From Elusimicrobia bacterium GWB2_63_16 (GTDB taxonomy: Bacteria > Elusimicrobiota > Elusimicrobia > Elusimicrobiales > UBA9959), in NCBI GenBank assembly GCA_001799715.1, contig MGTZ01000020.1, positions 1-64,000 on the forward strand: a stretch of 64,000 bases of DNA, read 5' to 3'. Under the pieces are notes generated by a model. The model worked only from the letters and a program-made list of their open reading frames with translations, made no database searches and was not told the DNA's origin. The first letter of the stretch is position 1. Each line of letters begins with the position of its first letter. This document shows positions 21,001-30,238 of this stretch, piece by piece. The position numbers and the translations under genes were made by a program.

Positions 21001-23981
21001 GCAATTTCGTGCTGGCGCGCAGCGTCGCTGCCGGCGGCGGGCTTTCCGTATTCACGCTTAAGGTGGGCCCGGAGCACCGCGGCGGTTTCGGTCTGCGCTG
21101 GCTGGGCGCGGGCGGCTTCAAGGTTTATTCGGCCATGGCCGACGCCGAAGTGCCGGCGACGAACAAGAATATCAGCCTCTCGCTTGATTACGACAAGACC
21201 CTCGCCCCGGGGCAGCGGGCCGCGTGGAAGGTAAGGGCCAGGGACGCGGCCGGCCGGCCGGTGGCCGGCGAGGCGCTGGTAAAGGTGTTCGACCGCTCGC
21301 TGGAGTATTACGCCGGGGACGCCCCTTTCTGGGCGGACTCGCTCTATCCGCGCCGGTATTCCTCCGGAGAGGCCGTGGGGTCGCTGTTCACCCCGCGCGC
21401 CGTCAGCCTGCCCGTGCGCACCGGCATGATACAGAAAATGCTGCAGGCCTTCAGGCAGTACACCGCCGAGGAGCGCCTGGCTTCGCTGCGCATAGCCTCC
21501 ACGCGGATGCGCCGTCATATGTACGACGGCGGGGCGGTCTATTCCAAGGGGCTGGCTTACGAAGCCGCCCCCAGCGGGGCCCTGGCTGAAGCCAACTTCG
21601 CGGACTCGGACGAAGCTGAAGGCTTAGGCGGACGGGCGGAGGGCAAGTTCAGGGTCTCCATGGCCCCTTACCCTGCCTCGGCGCCCGCCGCGGCTCCCGC
21701 CGCCGCGGTGGCGGTGCGCAAGGACTTTTCCGAGACCGCCTACTACAACCCCCAGCTCAAGGTGCTGCGGGGCGAGGCGGGCTTCTCGTTCAGGATCCCC
21801 GAACGCCTGACCTCCTGGAAGATCTCGTCCTACCTGCTGACGCGCGACGCGCGGCGCGGCTCTTTCGCCGCCGAGACGGTCACGAAAAAAGACCTGATGG
21901 CGCGGCTGGATATTCCGCGCTTCTTCCGCGAGGGCGACAGGTCGCGGCTGACCGCGCTGCTCACTAACGATACCGGCGGGGAGCTGACGGGCACCGTCTC
22001 TCTTTCCGTGCTGCGCGACGGGGCCGCGGCCCACGGCGACTTCGGGCTGAAGGACCTGTCTCGGCCTTTTACGGTTAAAGCCAAGGGCACCGTCCCGGTA
22101 TACTGGGACATCACGGCGCCGCGCGCTCCGGCCGCCTACAAGGCGCGCGTGATAGCCCGCGCGGGGCAGCTGTCCGACGCTCAGGAGAACGACCTGCCGG
22201 TGCTGCCGTCGCGCGAGCGGCTGATAGCCTCCGGCATGGCCGCGCTGGACGGCAACGCCTCCAAGACCTTCCGGCTGCCGGAGCTGGAGGCCGCCGACCC
22301 GACGCGCGAGGTGGAGTCGCTGCACCTGGAGATACAGCCGCAGCTGATACTGACCGTGCTCAACAGCCTGCCTTTCCTGGTCAATTACCCTTACGAATGC
22401 ACGGAACAACTGCTCAACCGCTACGTGCCGCTGGCCATCACCAACGGCTTCTACAAGAAGTACCCGGCGCTCAGCGCCGCCGTGGCGAAGGTGCCCAAAC
22501 GCAGCACGGTGACGCCGGAGTGGGAGCGCGACAACCCGGTGCGCCTGATGAGCCTGATGGAAACCCCGTGGGAGACCCAGTCGAAGGGACAGCGCTCAGG
22601 CTGGCCCGTGACCGACATGCTGGACCCGAAGGTGGTGGCCGCTGAAAAGCAGGAAGCTCTGGATAAACTGAAAGCATACCAGGGCGCGGACGGTTCCTTC
22701 CCCTGGTTCCCCGGCGGCCGGGCGAACCTGCACATGACGCTCTACGTGCTGGAGGGACTGGCCGAGGCCTCGCGCTACGGCGTGGCGATACCGGAGGACA
22801 TGGCCCGGCGGGCGCTGTCCTACGCGCTGGGCGAGATCCCGGCGCACCTGAAGGCCGACCCCGCCGAAACCTCGCTGGTGCTTTACGCGGCTTACGTCGT
22901 GACGTCGTTCCCGGCCGCCTGGCCGGAGAGCGCCGCCGCGCGCGAGTACGCCAAGGCCTGGGCGGATTTCGCGGACAAGCACGCCAACGCCATGACCGCC
23001 TTCGGCAAGGCCTACGCGGCCTATGTCTACCACCGGCTCGGGGAGAAGGCAAAAGCCGACTCCTACCTGGCCCGCGCCATGGACGGGGCCCGCACCGACG
23101 AGATCTCCGGCACGTACTGGACGCCGGAGAAGATCTCGTGGCTGTGGTACAACGACAGCGTGGAGAAGCACGCTTTCCTGCTCCGGACCCTGCTGGCGCT
23201 GCGCCCGGCTGACCCGAAGATCCCGGGCCTGACGCGCTGGCTGCTGTTCAACCGCAAGGGCAACGAATGGAAGTCCACCAGGGCCTCGGCGGCGGCCATC
23301 TATTCGCTGCTCGACGTGATGAAGGCCAAAGGCGCGCTGGACAAGGGCGAGACTTTCTCGCTGAAATGGGGCGCCACGGCCGAGAAGCTGGAGCTGCAGC
23401 CCTTCGACTGGGCCTCCCGGCCGTTGCGCTGGTCCAAATACGGCGCGGAGATCGGCAAGAAAGACCTGGCCCCGGCGGTGGACAAGCGCGGCCCCGGCCT
23501 GGCCTTCGCCGCTTTCACCGGCATCTATACCACCGACAGGACCGCCGAGGAGTCGCCGGACGGGATGATGAACGTCTCGCGCAAGTACTTCCTGCGCGCC
23601 AAAGAGGGGGACGCCTACACGCTGACCCCGCTGGCCGACGGGGATGCCGTGGCCGTGGGCGACCAGGTGGAGGTGCACCTGACGGTGAAGACGCGCAGCC
23701 AGTTCGAGTACGTGCACATCAAAGACCCCAAGGCCGCCGGCTTCGAGGCGGAGACGCTGACGAGCGGCTGGCACTGGGACCAGCTGTCGCGCTACGAGGA
23801 GCCGCGCGACTCGCTGACGAACTTCTTCGTGGAGTGGCTGCCGCACGGCGAGTACGTGCTCAAGTACCGGGTGCGCCCGACGACGCCAGGCACGTTCAAG
23901 GCCGGCGCGGCGGTGATCCAGTCCATGTACGCCCCCGAGTTCGCCGCCCACTCCTCCGGCTTCACCCTCAAAGTGAAGTAA
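18057..23981 (+). CDS. Bacterial alpha-2-macroglobulin family protein with thioester motif
   Basis: 1974 aa, signal peptide, MG-like domains, YECTEQLLNRY (CxEQ thioester), C-terminal alpha-alpha barrel. Confidence 0.93.
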   Translation: MKTLIALLLLPCLAYGGPTDAADQAFAKGEYQAALDGYAAAKTPGEPGLKALYRAAESEALLSRYGEAAQRLFGMKLPPDPLWQARFLLLRAETGRQYQQRYGYSTSADEQKGEKDVTKLTTQQWRRLIAADYDSLWPLRGALAKTVLEGEAYFVDLKDAELLYTPTLWDFAVLRWTSWLLGESENSDGPPAAEPFVELSYKADYAAGAPAASKAAALYEAAAAGPEGFVREYWRLQRLMIPFEQAGRVAAYDRAALRQRALKTLKYWAASFKTGLGRSWAFYRAAAFENEAGEFSSAVEFCRKAEAEAPRSMPASHCARLRAGIELPRLELSAVFAPPPGKDILTVSARNLPELYFRAYKTTPEELEASLGHAQQGWDHVKYLRQETVKEYLRRRASVEWSQAIKYEAPYREASAAVANPPLKKGLYVVVASGDAGFEEGASLMRAVTVNITDIFLLGTSGLGADPEAFLYDPAAPSRPASAEVFRLYAVNALTGAPLAGARTETFVHKSRAGDWQRVPLTAGPDGAAILRHEFEVTYPANEYFSLDPLLRHGGAYAYWNSQASAGLHVPAPVSVFVETDRPVYRPGQEVKFKVTALLRQPGGYRVYDGKAAVTLTARDANWQPAYTATLPFTGLGSAAGSFKLPEGRMLGQYSLSAGVREYGYNFSGTAQFGVEEYKRPEFEVKLEAADKPLRYGQAAKVSGEAKYYFGSPVPGARVKYRVTRSRYLPRYCWYWGWFYGGGATAEAAAGETVTGDDGKFSLTFTPEPESAEYAGYPASYQVEAEALDAGGRTITDSRAYRAGSRAWLFDVKPQAGFFAPEGTAALDARLMDLNDSPQAGEAQYALYRLDGEPAAAAGGSGWGYFGRNPSLEQAFDKVPDGAPAGKGKVFFAKDRPSVISFKNLAPGAYRLRLKARDPWGGESESQVVIVSASADARRNAALRLPAVALFERDSYQSGETARVLIGASALKGAKFTEVLAGNFVLARSVAAGGGLSVFTLKVGPEHRGGFGLRWLGAGGFKVYSAMADAEVPATNKNISLSLDYDKTLAPGQRAAWKVRARDAAGRPVAGEALVKVFDRSLEYYAGDAPFWADSLYPRRYSSGEAVGSLFTPRAVSLPVRTGMIQKMLQAFRQYTAEERLASLRIASTRMRRHMYDGGAVYSKGLAYEAAPSGALAEANFADSDEAEGLGGRAEGKFRVSMAPYPASAPAAAPAAAVAVRKDFSETAYYNPQLKVLRGEAGFSFRIPERLTSWKISSYLLTRDARRGSFAAETVTKKDLMARLDIPRFFREGDRSRLTALLTNDTGGELTGTVSLSVLRDGAAAHGDFGLKDLSRPFTVKAKGTVPVYWDITAPRAPAAYKARVIARAGQLSDAQENDLPVLPSRERLIASGMAALDGNASKTFRLPELEAADPTREVESLHLEIQPQLILTVLNSLPFLVNYPYECTEQLLNRYVPLAITNGFYKKYPALSAAVAKVPKRSTVTPEWERDNPVRLMSLMETPWETQSKGQRSGWPVTDMLDPKVVAAEKQEALDKLKAYQGADGSFPWFPGGRANLHMTLYVLEGLAEASRYGVAIPEDMARRALSYALGEIPAHLKADPAETSLVLYAAYVVTSFPAAWPESAAAREYAKAWADFADKHANAMTAFGKAYAAYVYHRLGEKAKADSYLARAMDGARTDEISGTYWTPEKISWLWYNDSVEKHAFLLRTLLALRPADPKIPGLTRWLLFNRKGNEWKSTRASAAAIYSLLDVMKAKGALDKGETFSLKWGATAEKLELQPFDWASRPLRWSKYGAEIGKKDLAPAVDKRGPGLAFAAFTGIYTTDRTAEESPDGMMNVSRKYFLRAKEGDAYTLTPLADGDAVAVGDQVEVHLTVKTRSQFEYVHIKDPKAAGFEAETLTSGWHWDQLSRYEEPRDSLTNFFVEWLPHGEYVLKYRVRPTTPGTFKAGAAVIQSMYAPEFAAHSSGFTLKVK

Positions 23982-24045
23982 CGCTTGTCTCCGCGCGGAG
24001 CGAAGCCAAGTGGTGTTCGGGGATGGGGGTTTCAGGCACGGAGAA

Positions 24046-24171
24046 GGCTGGCGAGGGTACGCCTTCTCCGGGTACGCTCGGCCACACCGTGGCCTCGCTC
24101 TTTCGCTACGGCTCGGCGCTACGCAAGCCTCGCCTACGCGAGGCCCCTCCGAAGGCATACCCTCGTCAGCC
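24046..24171. repeat. Dispersed palindromic intergenic repeat, copy 2
   Basis: Arms GGCTGGCGAGGGTACGCCTTC / GAAGGCATACCCTCGTCAGCC (19/21 paired); core GGCCACACCGTGGCC...GGCTCGGCGCTACGCAAGCCTCGC...GCGAGGCCCCT matches copy 1. Confidence 0.8.
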
Positions 24172-24233
24172 TGCCGTTGTCCTGCAGTAGTCCGCCTCAT
24201 GTGGCCACACAAGAGCATATGTGGAGGGGCGGA

Positions 24234-24357
24234 TTGACCAGCGGATGGGTTCGGAAGGCCCTCACGGAGGCCGAGGCTTGCGAAGCGCCGAGGCCGAGTG
24301 AGGAGGGGCGAGCACGGTGTGCGAGACCCCGTGCCTGACGGGCCCATCCGTTGGGCA
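24234..24357. repeat. Dispersed palindromic intergenic repeat, copy 3 (inverted, diverged)
   Basis: Reverse complement contains CACACCGTG...CTCGGCGCTTCGCAAGCCTCG...CCTTCCGAA like copy 2; terminal CGGATGGG / CCCATCCG arms. Confidence 0.65.
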
Positions 24358-24442
24358 AGCCGCCTGCCCGTACGGTAAGCCGCCAAAAGCCAGATACGAC
24401 AAGATGGCAGCGTTCGTCGGCGGTCTTGCCGGGGAAATGATG

Positions 24443-24775
24443 TTAGAAACGGCGGAAGGTGACGGTGGGGGAGGCGCCGAGGGAGAGGAATTTGAAGAGC
24501 AGGTAGAAGACCAGGGCGCCCAGCAGCAGGAGCGGGATGCCGATGATGGCGCCGATGACGGTGGAGGTCAGCAGCGCGCCGGAGACCAGCAGGGCGAAAC
24601 CCAGCAGGGCCAGGCCGGCGGCTATCAGGGCCTTCAGCCGGGCCAGCAGGCCGGGCGGCTGCGGCGGGGGGACTGGCCCCGGCCGCGGGCCGGAAGCGCG
24701 CGGGCCCTGGCCGCCGGGGCTGACGAGCTCCGGCTCCACGCACTCTTCGCTGACCGCCAGGCGGCGTTCTTCCAT
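24443..24775 (-). CDS. Small predicted membrane protein, hypothetical
   Basis: 110 aa; proline-rich N-term then two hydrophobic segments. Confidence 0.55.
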   Translation of the reverse strand: MEERRLAVSEECVEPELVSPGGQGPRASGPRPGPVPPPQPPGLLARLKALIAAGLALLGFALLVSGALLTSTVIGAIIGIPLLLLGALVFYLLFKFLSLGASPTVTFRRF

Positions 24776-24845
24776 AGATAGATTTTACCAAAACGACGCA
24801 ACAAATCCGTCATACCACGCGTTTATAATGTAAGCAGGTGAAAAC

Positions 24846-25823
24846 ATGAAAATAAGGATTCCGCTCCTGTTCGCCGCCGCGCTGGCGGCCTCGTCTTTTC
24901 TCAACTCGCCGGCCCCGGCCGCCGAGGCTCCCGCCAACGCGCTGCTGGTGGTCCCTTCCGAAACGGCCTTCGACCGCAAGTTCCAGGACTACCTGGAGAA
25001 GAAGGGGGCGAAACTGCTCGAGTCGCACCCGCCCAGCGTCTTCGTGGGCCATATCCCCCAGGACCTCGACCAGGAACTGGAGAAGAAATACGGCGCCAAG
25101 GTCTACCGCCAGAAGGTGGACGACTGGGCCTCCTTCGCCCGCTACGGCGAGAACGCCGTGTTCGCCGTGAACGCCTGGAACAAGCGTTTCGTGGAGGACC
25201 CGCCCGTGGCCCCGCTGGTGGTAAGCAACCGTGTGCAGAAAGCCGGGCGGCGCGGCCTGCGCCTGGCCTGGAACGACGTCATGAAAGCCACGTCCTACCG
25301 GCTGCAGATCAGCCGCGCCGAGGATTTCTCCAAGATCTTCCTGGAGACCGGCATCGGAGACAACCAGTACCTGCTCTATCCCTCGCTGCTGGAGGACGGG
25401 ATCTATTACTGGCGCGTCGCGCCGGTGGTGCTCCTAAACACGGGGAAGTATTGGGAAATGCCCTACACCTCCGCTTACAGTTTCGCGGTCTCCAACCCCG
25501 CGGGGGGCGCCGCCGTTTCGCGGCCCGCGCCCGCGCAGGCCAAAGCGCCGCTGAACAAGGGCGCGGTGACCTGGCAGCACGCCCCAGGCGACAGGTACTT
25601 CCGGCTGCAGCTCTCCAATACCGCCGATTTCGAGGCGCCGCTGGCCGATGTTTTCACCGATACCTGCGCCTACAGGCTCTCCGGCCTGCCGGTCGCCGTA
25701 GCGCCCGGCCAGTACCTGCGCTTCATGGGTTCGGACGGACGGCGGGCCGGTGACTGGTCCGCCCCCATAGAGATAGTTCCGGGCGCCACCGGCGCCCGCA
25801 GGAAGAAAGGACGCGCCCGCTGA
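24846..25823 (+). CDS. Secreted fibronectin type III-like domain protein
   Basis: 325 aa, signal peptide; LRLAWNDVMKATSYRLQISRAEDFSKIFLE...GIYYWRVAP. Confidence 0.75.
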   Translation: MKIRIPLLFAAALAASSFLNSPAPAAEAPANALLVVPSETAFDRKFQDYLEKKGAKLLESHPPSVFVGHIPQDLDQELEKKYGAKVYRQKVDDWASFARYGENAVFAVNAWNKRFVEDPPVAPLVVSNRVQKAGRRGLRLAWNDVMKATSYRLQISRAEDFSKIFLETGIGDNQYLLYPSLLEDGIYYWRVAPVVLLNTGKYWEMPYTSAYSFAVSNPAGGAAVSRPAPAQAKAPLNKGAVTWQHAPGDRYFRLQLSNTADFEAPLADVFTDTCAYRLSGLPVAVAPGQYLRFMGSDGRRAGDWSAPIEIVPGATGARRKKGRAR

Positions 25824-25825
25824 TT

Positions 25826-28800
25826 ATGACCCCGACCAAGGCCTCAACATCGAACCTGCTGCTGGCGCCCGCGCTGCTGCTGTGCCTTGCGGGCGCGGCC
25901 TACGCCGTGCCGGCCAACCCGCGCGCCGCCGCGGTGGCGCAGGCCGACGGCTCCACGGTGACGGTGCGGCTGCGCGGCGACGAGTATCATCACTGGCACG
26001 AGGACCGGGACGGCTATACAGTGCTCAAGGACAAGGCCGCCAGGACCTGGTTTTACGCGGAGAAGGCCGGCGACGGCTCGCTGCGGCCGGGCGCCCACCG
26101 CGTAGGTTCGGTAGAGCCGGATAAAGCGGGCTTTAAGAAGGGGCTGCGGGACGACAGGCGCGTCAAAGCCGGGGCCGAGCGCCGCCGGCGCGACGAAGCC
26201 GCCAGGCGCGCGCGCGCCTCCGCCTCGCCTTTAAGGGTTTCCTCGGTCCTGGGCGGGCAGGCTTCCGCTATAGCGCCGTCCGCCGCGCAGCCGGCCCGCG
26301 CGCCCATACTGACCGGCACTATGAAGAACCTGGTGATACTGGCCAGGTTCTCCGACCAGGCCGCCACGCACAGCCAGACCTCTTTCAATAACCTCTTCAA
26401 CCAGGTGGGCTACAATCTCGACGGCGCCGTCGGTTCCGTAAAAGACTATTTTCTGGAGACGTCCTACGGCAATCTGACGGTGCAGTCCGTGGTGACGGCC
26501 TGGGTGACGCTGCCGCAGAACCAGGCCTATTACGGCGCCAACGACGTGGACGGTTACGACTTGCGGCCGCGCGAGATGGTGCGCGACGCCATCAACGCGC
26601 TGGAAGCTTCCGGTTTCGACTTCAGCCAGGCGGACGGCAACGGCGACGGCGAGGTGGACGGCCTGACCGTCATCCACTCCGGCTTCGCCGAAGAGTATAC
26701 GGATAACCCGACGGATGCCATATGGTCCCACCAGTGGGAACTGATAACCCCGCTCACCTACGACGGGGTCAGGATGGAGGCCTATCATACCGAGGCGGAG
26801 ATACGCGGCTGGAGCGACACGCCCTCGTCCCAGGGCATCTCCCGCATCGGCGTCATCTGCCACGAGACCGGCCATTTTCTGGGGCTCCCCGACCTTTACG
26901 ACACCACGTACAACAGCAACGGCGTAGGCAGTTTCTGCCTGATGAGCGGCGGCTCCTGGAACGGCGCGGACGAGGACGGCGCCTCCCCGGCCCACCTGAG
27001 CGCCTGGCCCAAGAAAAACCTGGGCTGGGCCGCGGCCACGCAGCTTACGACGATAGGCACCAAGTCGCTGGGCCGCATAGCCGCGGACCCCGCCGCGCTG
27101 TACCTGCTGCGCGACGCGGCCTTCCCGGCCTCCGAATATTTCCTGATAGAGAACCGGCAGGGCTACGGCTTCGACGCCTACCTGCCCGGCTCCTCCCGCG
27201 GCCTGCTGGTGTGGCATGTCGACGAGTCGATGGCGGGTAACGACAACCCCGCCCATTACAAAGTGGACCTGGAAGAGGCCAGCGGCACGCAGCACCTTAC
27301 GGCCGCCTACAACAGCTATACGATCGGAGACGACGCCGACTATTACCGGGCGGGCAATAATACCGATTTTACGGACGCTACGGCTCCCAACAGCATAAGT
27401 TACTCCGGCCAGAACCTGAAGCTGCCCATCAGCGCGGTGTCCGCCACCGGCGCGGAGATGACTTTCTACCTGGGCACCACCGACGTCACGCCGCCGGCCG
27501 CCGTGGCCGCCGTCTACGACGGCCTGACCACCGGCAGCGACATCGCCACCACGGGCTCGCTGACGCAGCTCTCCGCCAACTGGCCGGCTTCGGCCGGCGA
27601 CCCCGAGACCGGCCTGGCCGGCTACTACTACGCCATCGGCACCGCGCCGGGCGGCACCAACGTGGCGGACTGGACCTCCAACGGCCTCTCCCTGTCCGTA
27701 ACCCGCTCCGGCCTCACGCTTACGCCGGGCCAGATCTACTATTTCAGCGTCAAGGCGATGAGCGGCGTCGGCGTGTTCTCCGCCGAAACCCGTTCCAACG
27801 GCCAGACCGTGGACACGCAGTCCCCTTCCGACGTGGCCTACGTTCACGACGGTACGGAGGGAGACATAGATTACGTGCGCTCCCTGACCACGCTCTCGGC
27901 CTACTGGCCGGAGTCGCCCTCCGAGAACATAGACCGCTACGAGTACGCCATCGGCACCACGCCGGGCGGCACGCAGACCGCGGGCTGGACCAGCGTGGGC
28001 ATGAACACCTACGTGACGCGTGCCGGCCTGGGGCTGGCGCAGGCCACCACCTATTATTTCTCGGTGCGGGCTCACAACACCGGCGGTTTCTACTCCACGC
28101 CTACCGCTTCCGACGGCCAGAAGACGGACACCATAAGCCCTTCGGCCAAGGTGGAGATCGCCACGGCGCTGCCGGCCCGGACAGGCATTTTTACGGCCAA
28201 ACTGATAGTTACCGAGGCCAACCCGCTGCCGACCGCACCGCAGTTGCGTTTCGTCACGTCCACCGGGCGCATAGTTCCGCTGACGCTTACTTTCCTGACC
28301 GGGTCCACTTGGACAGCCTCCGGGTACATAGAATCTTACCTCTCCACCGGCACGGCCTCCTTCCAGTTCGCCGCGGCCGACGCGGCGGGGAATAACGGCA
28401 CCTCAATCACTTCCGGCGTTACTTTTACGATAAACTACGCCCTGGACGGGGCCTCCGGCGGCTCGGTGTACAACAGCGACGGCTCGGGCATAACGCTGCC
28501 GGCCGGGGCCTACCTGGGGACCATCCTCCTTTCCGTTTCCACCGCGCCGGCGGCGGCGCTGGCGGGGCCCGACGCCTCTTCGCCGGACTCTTTCAAGATC
28601 TACGGCTACGACCTGGCGCGCGACTTTTCCGCCCGGACCACCGCCGGCGCGCCCGTTACGACTTTCGCCGCGCCGGTGACGATCACCCTGGGCTACCCGG
28701 ACGCCGATAACGACGGCCGGATAGACATGGACCTGATAGAGGAGTCCAAAGCCTGGATCTACTACCTGGACACCGCCGCCGGCCGCTGGACCCCGGTGCC

Positions 28801-29185
28801 CGGCGTCACGCGCGACGCCGGGGCCAACACCCTTTCCGCCCAGGTGGCGCATTTCTCGGTCTACTCGGTCAGGGCCGCCGGCGACGCCGGTCCCGGCATC
28901 GGCGAGCTGCGGGCCTACCCGAACCCCTGCGACCTGCGGACCGCCTCCTCGCTGACCATAGACGGCGTCCCCATAGACGCCGTCGGGACCAGGGCCTATA
29001 TTTTCAATTCAGCCGGCGAACTGGTGCGGGAGCTGACGCGCTCCGACGGCGTGAACGCGCTGAACGCGATTTCCTGGAACGGGCGCGACAAGAGCGGCGC
29101 CAGGGCGGCCAGCGGGCTGTATATCTACGTGGTCAAGACGGACAACAGGGGGAAGGGCAGCGGCAAGTTCTTCCTGGTCTGGTAA
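25826..29185 (+). CDS. M6 family metalloprotease with FN3 domains and FlgD/T9SS-like C-terminal domain
   Basis: 1119 aa; CHETGHFLGLPDLYD zinc motif; two FN3-like repeats; C-term RAYPNPCDLR...SGLYIYVVKTDNRGKGSGKFFLVW. Confidence 0.9.
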   Translation: MTPTKASTSNLLLAPALLLCLAGAAYAVPANPRAAAVAQADGSTVTVRLRGDEYHHWHEDRDGYTVLKDKAARTWFYAEKAGDGSLRPGAHRVGSVEPDKAGFKKGLRDDRRVKAGAERRRRDEAARRARASASPLRVSSVLGGQASAIAPSAAQPARAPILTGTMKNLVILARFSDQAATHSQTSFNNLFNQVGYNLDGAVGSVKDYFLETSYGNLTVQSVVTAWVTLPQNQAYYGANDVDGYDLRPREMVRDAINALEASGFDFSQADGNGDGEVDGLTVIHSGFAEEYTDNPTDAIWSHQWELITPLTYDGVRMEAYHTEAEIRGWSDTPSSQGISRIGVICHETGHFLGLPDLYDTTYNSNGVGSFCLMSGGSWNGADEDGASPAHLSAWPKKNLGWAAATQLTTIGTKSLGRIAADPAALYLLRDAAFPASEYFLIENRQGYGFDAYLPGSSRGLLVWHVDESMAGNDNPAHYKVDLEEASGTQHLTAAYNSYTIGDDADYYRAGNNTDFTDATAPNSISYSGQNLKLPISAVSATGAEMTFYLGTTDVTPPAAVAAVYDGLTTGSDIATTGSLTQLSANWPASAGDPETGLAGYYYAIGTAPGGTNVADWTSNGLSLSVTRSGLTLTPGQIYYFSVKAMSGVGVFSAETRSNGQTVDTQSPSDVAYVHDGTEGDIDYVRSLTTLSAYWPESPSENIDRYEYAIGTTPGGTQTAGWTSVGMNTYVTRAGLGLAQATTYYFSVRAHNTGGFYSTPTASDGQKTDTISPSAKVEIATALPARTGIFTAKLIVTEANPLPTAPQLRFVTSTGRIVPLTLTFLTGSTWTASGYIESYLSTGTASFQFAAADAAGNNGTSITSGVTFTINYALDGASGGSVYNSDGSGITLPAGAYLGTILLSVSTAPAAALAGPDASSPDSFKIYGYDLARDFSARTTAGAPVTTFAAPVTITLGYPDADNDGRIDMDLIEESKAWIYYLDTAAGRWTPVPGVTRDAGANTLSAQVAHFSVYSVRAAGDAGPGIGELRAYPNPCDLRTASSLTIDGVPIDAVGTRAYIFNSAGELVRELTRSDGVNALNAISWNGRDKSGARAASGLYIYVVKTDNRGKGSGKFFLVW

Positions 29186-29188
29186 TTT

Positions 29189-30238
29189 ATGAAACTAGCG
29201 GCAGCGGTCATAATCGCTTTGTTCTCCGCCGCCCCGGCCTCGGGCGGGGCGGGAGGCGACGCGCTGCCATTTCTGAAACTGGACGCCGGGGCGCGCGGCG
29301 CCGCCATGGGCGGGGCCTACTGCGCCGCAGGCGACGACGCGCTGAGCGTGTTCTACAACCCGGCCGGCCCGGCTTTGGCCGAGCGGAAGGAAGTTTTGGT
29401 GGGGCATAACGAGTGGCTGCAGGAGATGCGCAACGAGTCCGCCGCCTATGTGCACCCGCTGGGGGCCCGGCTGACGCTGTTCGGCGGCGCGAACCTGCTG
29501 CTCTCCGGTAGCATGGATAAATACGACGCGGCCGGAGCGCGTACCGGCTCTTTCAGCGCCCTGGAGGGCGTCGTGTCGGCCGGCGCCGCTGCCGCGCTCG
29601 GGCGGGAGTTCTACGGCGGCGCCGCGTTAAAGTTCCTGACCCAGCGCGCCGACGGCCTGAGCGCCAGCGCCTGGGCCGGGGACGCCGGACTGCTGAAGGC
29701 GTTCGGCGATTGGCGCGCCGGCGTCTCCGCGGCTAATTTCGGCTCGGCCCTCAAGCTGGGCTCGCGCAGTTTCCCGCTGCCGCTGGTGCTGCGCGCGGGC
29801 ATCTCCCGGTCTTTCCTGGGCAATTTCCTGGCCGCCGCCGAGGCGGTAAAGGCCGGCGGCTCCGACGCGGCCGCGGCGCTGGGAGCGGAGGCCCGCCTTA
29901 CGGCGGGGCCGCAGGAATATTTTTACTTCAGGGGCGGCTACAAGACGGGCCGCAGCAGCTACGCCGGCACCGGCTTCTCGGCTGGCATCGGGCTCACCAA
30001 CAGGGACCTGCGCGTGGATTACGCCTTCGCGCCGTACGGCGAACTCGGGGACGCCCACCGCGTTACCGTGGCGCTGAGTTTCGGGGCGGCCCGGCCGGAC
30101 GAGGCCAGGCGCAGGCCTTTCGGCGGCCTGCCGCCGCGGGCGGTGAAAAAGGCCGCTCCGGGGCGCCAGGGCGGCACCAAAGCGCCGCCGGAGAAGAAGC
30201 GGTCCGAAGAGAAAGAGGAAGTTTACTTTATGTGGTAG
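29189..30238 (+). CDS. PorV/PorQ (UPF0164)-type outer membrane protein
   Basis: FLKLDAGARGAAMGGAYCAAGDDALSVFYNPAGPAL; barrel-like to 'RVDYAFAPYGELGDAHRVTVALSF'. Confidence 0.85.
   Translation: MKLAAAVIIALFSAAPASGGAGGDALPFLKLDAGARGAAMGGAYCAAGDDALSVFYNPAGPALAERKEVLVGHNEWLQEMRNESAAYVHPLGARLTLFGGANLLLSGSMDKYDAAGARTGSFSALEGVVSAGAAAALGREFYGGAALKFLTQRADGLSASAWAGDAGLLKAFGDWRAGVSAANFGSALKLGSRSFPLPLVLRAGISRSFLGNFLAAAEAVKAGGSDAAAALGAEARLTAGPQEYFYFRGGYKTGRSSYAGTGFSAGIGLTNRDLRVDYAFAPYGELGDAHRVTVALSFGAARPDEARRRPFGGLPPRAVKKAAPGRQGGTKAPPEKKRSEEKEEVYFMW

Noticed and set aside
24341-24357. GTTGGGC resembling an integron attC core (GTTRRRY)
   Set aside because: No matching RYYYAAC at the other end, seen in only one of three repeat copies, and no integrase nearby.
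22596-24791. 731-aa minus-strand ORF
   Set aside because: Antisense to the alpha-2-macroglobulin gene; low-complexity composition typical of GC-rich shadow ORFs, no domain motifs.
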